NCBI RefSeq assembly: GCF_026914265.1
Contig: NC_069125.1
Location: 20,014,966 to 20,078,965 of the forward strand
Length of the DNA stretch: 64,000 nucleotides
Reading direction: 5' to 3'
Source: Mya arenaria
Taxonomy: Eukaryota; Mollusca; Bivalvia; Myida; Myidae
The notes beneath the pieces are model-generated. The model worked only from the letters and a program-made list of their open reading frames with translations, had not been told where the DNA came from and did not search any database. Of this stretch, positions 59,013 to 64,000 are shown one piece after another; within the stretch, counting starts at the first letter, position 1; each line of letters opens with the position of its first letter. The position numbers and the translations under genes were made by a program.

Positions 59013-60257
59013 TTATAACTTCTCAAAGTAAGAGCCGTTCGCAGCAATACACCGTCGATGTCTTGCTACCCACTGCCGGTAAATGTCACTGGACCACCCT
59101 GACTTGTAAGAATACAGGCGTGTCTGAGCTTCACTCTGTAGTTCCTGAAAGTCATTGAAGCGTTTACCTTTCAGTTCACATTTAAGTTTCGAAATAGAGC
59201 AAAATCGCATGGTGCTAGGTCTGCGAATAAGGGGGGTTGGGAAGGATTGCCACTTCAAGCTGGAATGTCGTGGTAGTCTGGGCATCCTCCGATCTATGCG
59301 CTGGTGTATTATCCTGGTGAAGAATCCACCCATCATGCAACGCCTGTGGTCTCTTTAATGCCATCGCCCTGTACAAGTCACGCCTCAATACCTTAAATGG
59401 AGAACATAAATGAGGCTAATATTTAACATACCTAGTGCATTTGTCGCGTTTTGCATACTTCATCAAATATCATAATTAAAACTAACACTTATTCAATCAC
59501 ATATTTTTAATCATAAACTTCTTTAAACATTGTTTTATGCAGATTTAATCAAGATCTTAATATTGATAAAAATGAATTTTGTTATATATCACTTTACCTT
59601 AGAATAGTAAGCACCTGTCACAGATTGGCCCTGTGGAACTGCATGGAGAAGAATAACACGGTGCACATCAAAGAAGACAATGAACATATGCTTTCCTATC
59701 GAGCGGGATGATCGTGCCTTCTTCGGAGGCGGGGAACCGGTAGTGATCCATTGACTGCATTGCTGTTTTGTCTCAGGGTCATAATAAAACAGCCAGGATT
59801 CATCACAAGTGACTATCTTCTCAAGAAAACGGTTTCCTTCCTTTTCGTACCGAGCTAAGAATCGGCGTGATTCTTGTACTTTTCTGCTCATCTCATTTTC
59901 TGTCAACAGCCGCGGAACCCAACACGCACTCACTAGACTCATTTTCAATCTGTCTTTCATTATCCTCCGTACCGACCCATAACTCATGTCCAACATCTTG
60001 CCTATTTCATGAAGAGTGACTCGACGATCAGCGTCAACGATGTTTTTCACGGCCTCGATGTCACTCTCCATAGTTTGTGAATACAGTCGCCCAGACTTCA
60101 CGTCGTCACAAATGCTGTCCCGCCCCTCACTGAACCGCTTGTGCCACTTGTACACAAGCATTTGCTTCACTGGAGTGTCACTCGATGCTTCATTCATCAG
60201 TTTAAGTGTTTGCAAGAAGCTTTTCCTAGGTTCACACAGAACTGTATCACTGCCCAT
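59013..60257 (-). pseudogene. Mariner transposase, two exon-like parts, damaged near the C-terminus
   Basis: Part 1 (60257-59598) starts MGSDTVLCEP and has a helix-turn-helix (VYKWHKRFSEGRDSICDD; LHEIGKMLDMSYGSVRRIM), the linker WVPRLLTENE and the first catalytic Asp in VTCDESWLFYYDPETK. It ends TACTATTCTAAG, followed by GTAAAGTG. After 206 bp, TTCTCCATTTAAG precedes part 2 (from 59391): VLRRDLYRAM, HQDNTPAH with the second Asp, PNPPYSQ, then after a one-base loss LAPCDFALF with the third Asp. A second one-base loss precedes KLKCELKGKRFNDFQELQ. The stop is at 59013. All three catalytic Asp codons survive. The Tyr-Ser-Lys/Val-Leu junction is uninterrupted in ordinary mariners. Confidence 0.9.
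59392..59597 (-). other. Candidate spliceosomal intron in the mariner transposase gene
   Basis: 206 bp with donor AAG|GTAAAGT and acceptor TTATGTTCTCCATTTAAG|G. It is AT-rich, contains stops in all frames and sits exactly between two codons, so removal restores the conserved YYSKVLRR context. The alternative is a chance insertion, which would rarely leave such borders. Confidence 0.7.
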
Positions 60258-60502
60258 TTTTTCAATGTGATTGGTCAACAAAACAAGATATTGTCATGGG
60301 TTATTTTTGCAACTGCGGAGGAATGCGCGACCACATGTTTCCATAGTGATCACTACGTTGTTGTAATAACATGCTATACGCTGAAACTCGCATTCCTAAT
60401 TTCAAATTACCTGATTATTATTGTAAGAAAGTTTTAAAGATATGCTGCATATTGTTTTCATTTTATCAAGCTTTTCCACGAATTTCTGGCTATGCCCTCG
60501 TA

Positions 60503-61436
60503 TATACCACGTTATAATAGAATGTCCTAATTATTTATCTGAGAAAACAAACATTTATAAAATCTTATGTTACACAGAGATATGTTTTTACATTTATCAA
60601 CACATTTTAAAAGCATTTAGTGATTGAATTTTTTTATTCTCTTCGGGAGATTTTTGATAATTGGCATAATGTGGTTTATTTACTGTTTAAAAACTTTTCA
60701 TCTGAGCTTGACATGATTATAATTCTATGTTATTCTATTTGCAATTTGACCACATTTGAAACTCAATGTATAATGCATTTTGAACAACTTTAAACTCAAT
60801 GTATAATGCATTTTGAACAACTTTAAACTCAATGTACAATGTATTTTGAACAACTTTAAACTCAATGTTTACTTTTGTATTTCTTAAACTTTGTCTGCTA
60901 AATAAAGATATTTTGAAATATCATGAAGATTTATTTTGAAGTTCAACTTATTCAAGTGTTGTCTTTTTATTGATAACAAAATATGTTTTATGGCTAGGCG
61001 ACTAAACAACAAAATGAACAGTCAGTCATGCATTTTTTGTAGTATTTATTTACATGTAAATATTTTATGAGTTATTGTATTATCATGTGTTCATAGTATG
61101 TATTACATATTTGTTATGTATTATCTTTAAAAATTTTGTTATATTTTTATTCTTAATAGGTTCTTGATTTTTAAATTAATTTTCAAAATAAATCTTTTAT
61201 TGTTGTAGTAATTATTTGAAAAAATCTGAGAAAGTAAGGGGTTGAAAAGTCTTTGTTCATAAGGGTGTTGGGATTTTGGCGTGACGTTATGCAATGTATG
61301 AGAGAGATGTAACACGCAAAATAATTATATTGATACTTATGTAACGTAACTTCCTGTGTTGTTACTGTATGTTTGACTTAAATAAAGGAAACGAACCTGA
61401 GTTAATGTCTTTTCAATTCATGGAATTATCGATGCA
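60503..61436. other. AT-rich spacer with a 33 bp tandem repeat and an inverted repeat arm
   Basis: AACTCAATGTATAATGCATT and TTGAACAACTTTA form about 3.4 tandem 33 bp units at 60759-60868. AGGGGTTGAAAAGTCTTTG near 61238 is an inverted counterpart of the 57590-57730 repeats. An AATAAA near 61380 may belong to a remnant of the adjoining LTR element. Confidence 0.6.
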
Positions 61437-62375
61437 ATGAAAATTCTTGACGATAAAATTGTATCACAAATGGATGTTGACAACACTACACGTGAGATGA
61501 AAGAGACGATCGCGTATTATTTACTTTTGAAACTTCGACTGCAGAGAGAGAAAAGGCATTTTGCTACGGTAACTTCAGTTATCCCTGCCACTGCGTCCGC
61601 CGCTGTAACCCCTGATGTTTCAGGAGCACCATCAGATGAAGCTACATGTACCTCCGCCAATACAACTATGCCTCCCGCCGAAGCAACTGCCGCTGTCAAC
61701 GCTCAAGAAGAATACAGAAACGTAAACCAGTCATCTCGACCACAAGAGCCGATAGTAGAATCATTGCAACAAGTCATCACACCTTCATACTACTACAAAT
61801 TGCCGAAACTGTCCCTTCGGGGCAAACTTGTAATATGGCAAACATTTTGCGATTCATTCGAGTCAACCATTCACGGAAATCTTACGTTATCCGACGTGCA
61901 GAAATTTGGGTATTTAAAATTTTTGCTAGAAGGAGATGCAGCAATCAAAGGTTTCACATTAACCAATGCTTACTACAGGCAAGCTCTAAATTTGTTGACT
62001 TAATGTTTTGGACAAAAGCACAAAATTTCAACTGCATACATGCAGACACTTCCACAGTTGCTTTCCCCATCCAACAACATTAGAGAGCTCCGTGATTTCA
62101 ACGATCGACTAGAAACTACGATCAGAAGTCTTGAGTCGTTAGGTGCAGGCAGTTATGGAAACTTGCATATGCCCATAATCCTTGAGAGGCTTCCACCGGA
62201 AACAAGGCCTCTCACTTTACCAGAGATCATGGAACCGAAAGTTGGACTGAAGTTTGTCTGAACTTCGCGGAGCAATATACAAAGAACTAGAGATTATGGA
62301 GACTGGTCAGACACAGGAACAACTTACCTTCCAACCAACTGCCTCGTTCCTTACAAGTGCCCGAAATGTATTGAT
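61437..62375 (+). mobile_element. Fossil BEL/Pao LTR element fragment (gag-like region)
   Basis: The visible part carries KLSLRGKLVIWQTFCDSFES and LSDVQKFGYLKFLLEGDAA, the conserved wording of the BEL/Pao gag-like domain, followed by weaker downstream gag similarity to about 62375. No protease, reverse transcriptase or integrase follows and no second LTR is seen, so only a 5' portion remains. The copy is broken, with a few interruptions, and looks moderately old. Sequence just upstream with an AATAAA could be LTR remnant. Confidence 0.85.
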
Positions 62376-64000
62376 ACTGTGACGAATTTTACCACAGCCG
62401 TGTAAAACAGTTGACTGTAACCTAAAAAGTTGTTTCCCTTTTTATTGTTATTGCCAAATCGTCAAAAACTTCAACTGTCTTTCTTGAAAACTTTAAAGGG
62501 AAATAGTGTTATTTCTTCACATAAAATAAAAATTAAAAATTGCCAATTATCACAATTTACAGTTACCACATCATATTCTTACTAAAAATTGATAAAAAAA
62601 AACAAAAACAAAAAAAACGGACAGAGGCGTGGTGTGTCAAAACAACGCAACCTGCCCCTGTGACATGAACCATTAAGACCAACCAAGGCACTCTTGCCCT
62701 TTACTTCAGACACAAGTATAAATGTAACTTGGGAGGAAAATTGCACCGTATTTGGAGCTTAAAGGGGCAACAGGACTATATAAACCTCCAGGTGGCGCTG
62801 GGGCAAGCTTTTGTATAATTTTATGCATGTTTCACTTCAGGGACACTTTTTTCAAAATTAAGCAATCCCTTCTAAAAGTTTAGACCTGAAACTTTGCAGG
62901 CATGTAGAATGAAGATTACACCAATGAAAAATCCTTAATTTGTTTTTTAAAGATTACTAGAAACATGACTTTGAGAAAAAAATCTAACTGTCAGATTGAA
63001 AATTTGAATTTGCCGGGGGAGTGGCTAATAGGTGTTCTGGGGGTTATGAACTCTCTGTTGAAAACATTACCACGTGCTGGTGTTTACATTCCTAGCAGCT
63101 TGCTTGTAGCAGACGACATGCCTCACTATCAAATATTGTAGTAACAAAAGTGAACAAACCTTGACAAGTTTTTATTCCACATGTATTAAGCATATCCAGA
63201 AATTATTGATAGATATCATCAGCTTCATATATGCTACATTTTCAATCTAAATGTTTTCTATGCTATTAGCACATTTTCCTTTTTAATAATTCTGGTGAAT
63301 CTTTCCCAGGTTTAAATATATAACACTGTTTTCATATTTGTCTCTTTTAAAAAAAAAAATCATGAACCTCATTGCTTCAATGTTATTTGCTCCTTCACTT
63401 CTCTATCAAAACCTTTGTCATCATTACAAATGTATATATCCCAGCCATGTAAAATGAATATCTCCTATTGTTCTTCAGTCATGTAAACTATATATCTCTC
63501 TTTGTCCTGATTATTTTGTTCCATATTTTGAGTATTCTTATTCTGCCCATAGTATTTATTTTAACAGAAGGCAGTACCTAGTTACGTGACTTGCAAATGT
63601 TCATGTATAACTGTGTATGAGTTCCCTCCTTTTTGTCTCAAATGTGCATTAGATTTCCAGCTATCAATACACAAACCAGATTCCAGCCAGTGCCCAGCCA
63701 TTGACATTTAATTATCAATAATAGGTGTCAACACTATCTGAATTATGTTATGGCAGACTCAACTGTATCTGGGCTGAACTCGCTTACCATAAGGTTAATT
63801 TGTACAAGGGTAGTCCACCTAAATGGCCGTCAACGAGTCTTTTGACGATTTTTTTAATATAGCAGACTCGTGACGTCCACCATCCCAGCAAAAAGTAGCA
63901 AGCGGTCCTTGCGCAGAGAATCCTCGCAGCCACAATTTTGAAATTATCTCCGTTATAAATTCAAATTTCTTCGAAAATATTATTGCCTACTATTAAACAC
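62376..64000. other. No recognised gene
   Basis: AT-rich sequence. Two blocks look repeat-like (around 62760-62830 and 63000-63060), but no second copy occurs in the window. Near the end, CGTCAACGAGTCT (63829) and AGACTCGTGACG (about 63864) form an imperfect hairpin. A short ATG frame at 63824 stops after 16 codons. An upstream INO80B exon or promoter could lie here but was not identified. Confidence 0.4.

Larger units (their letters stand above)
58798..60500 (-). mobile_element. Full-length mariner-family DNA transposon with TIRs and TA duplication
   Basis: The left end CAAGGGTATAGCCAGAAG and the right end, inverted, CGAGGGCATAGCCAGAAA extend to 27 bp with 24 matches; both continue TTCGTGGAA. 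TA flanks both ends (58796-58797; 60501-60502). The element is 1703 bp, longer than the usual 1.3 kb partly because of an intron-like 206 bp segment in the transposase gene. Two small frame changes in the last third make this copy non-functional. Confidence 0.95.

Noticed and set aside
59155-59358. Plus-strand frame opposite the mariner
   Set aside because: Shadow of the transposase coding strand.

Overview
The window is eukaryotic, AT-rich and intron-containing, and looks like nuclear DNA of a mollusc, most likely a bivalve. The reasons are a small secreted C1q-domain gene, many LINEs without LTRs, dense tandem repeats with 37 to 79 bp units, tRNA-derived SINEs, and dispersed repeats that I associate from memory with clam and mussel genomes. 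The species assignment is inference.

Host genes. Four can be supported. (1) A complete ten-exon aldo-keto reductase (19741-25392, +) rebuilds exactly to 325 codons, with the catalytic tetrad at the canonical positions 50/55/84/117. (2) A long exon (27628-29831, -) encodes twelve copies of a six-cysteine repeat that I cannot match to a named family. (3) A three-exon secreted C1q-domain protein (44831-45769, -) rebuilds to 207 residues. (4) INO80B, a subunit of the INO80 chromatin remodeller, occupies 49023-57099 (-); seven exons are found and the first coding exon is not. A doubtful exon-like segment lies inside the recent 1.3 kb tandem duplication at the left edge.

Layout. 1-8.2 kb: tandem duplication, hairpin-rich minisatellite, a fossil CRESS-DNA-virus capsid-like copy, a 57 bp minisatellite and short dispersed repeats. 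8.2-17.7 kb: a decayed LINE (A), an opposite-strand LINE fragment, a 75 bp degenerate satellite and another LINE piece. 18-25.4 kb: dispersed repeats and the aldo-keto reductase. 26-30 kb: repeats, a LINE tail and the cysteine-rich gene. 30.4-42.2 kb: an almost unbroken transposon block made of LINE B, a 79 bp-unit element with inverted ends, and a CR1/L2-like LINE C whose ORF1 carries an SGNH-hydrolase domain and a zinc knuckle. 43.3-44.6 kb: a 37 bp minisatellite just downstream of the C1q gene. 46-57 kb: MITEs, SINEs and INO80B. 58.8-60.5 kb: a full-length mariner element whose transposase gene appears to contain a spliceosomal intron. 61.4-62.4 kb: a BEL/Pao gag-like fossil.

The host genes show no shared pathway and no operon-like arrangement. 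The items most worth a second look are the intron-bearing mariner, the twelve-repeat cysteine-rich protein, the 79 bp array bounded by an inverted copy of its own unit, and LINE B, whose two ORFs lie in one frame separated by a single UAG.
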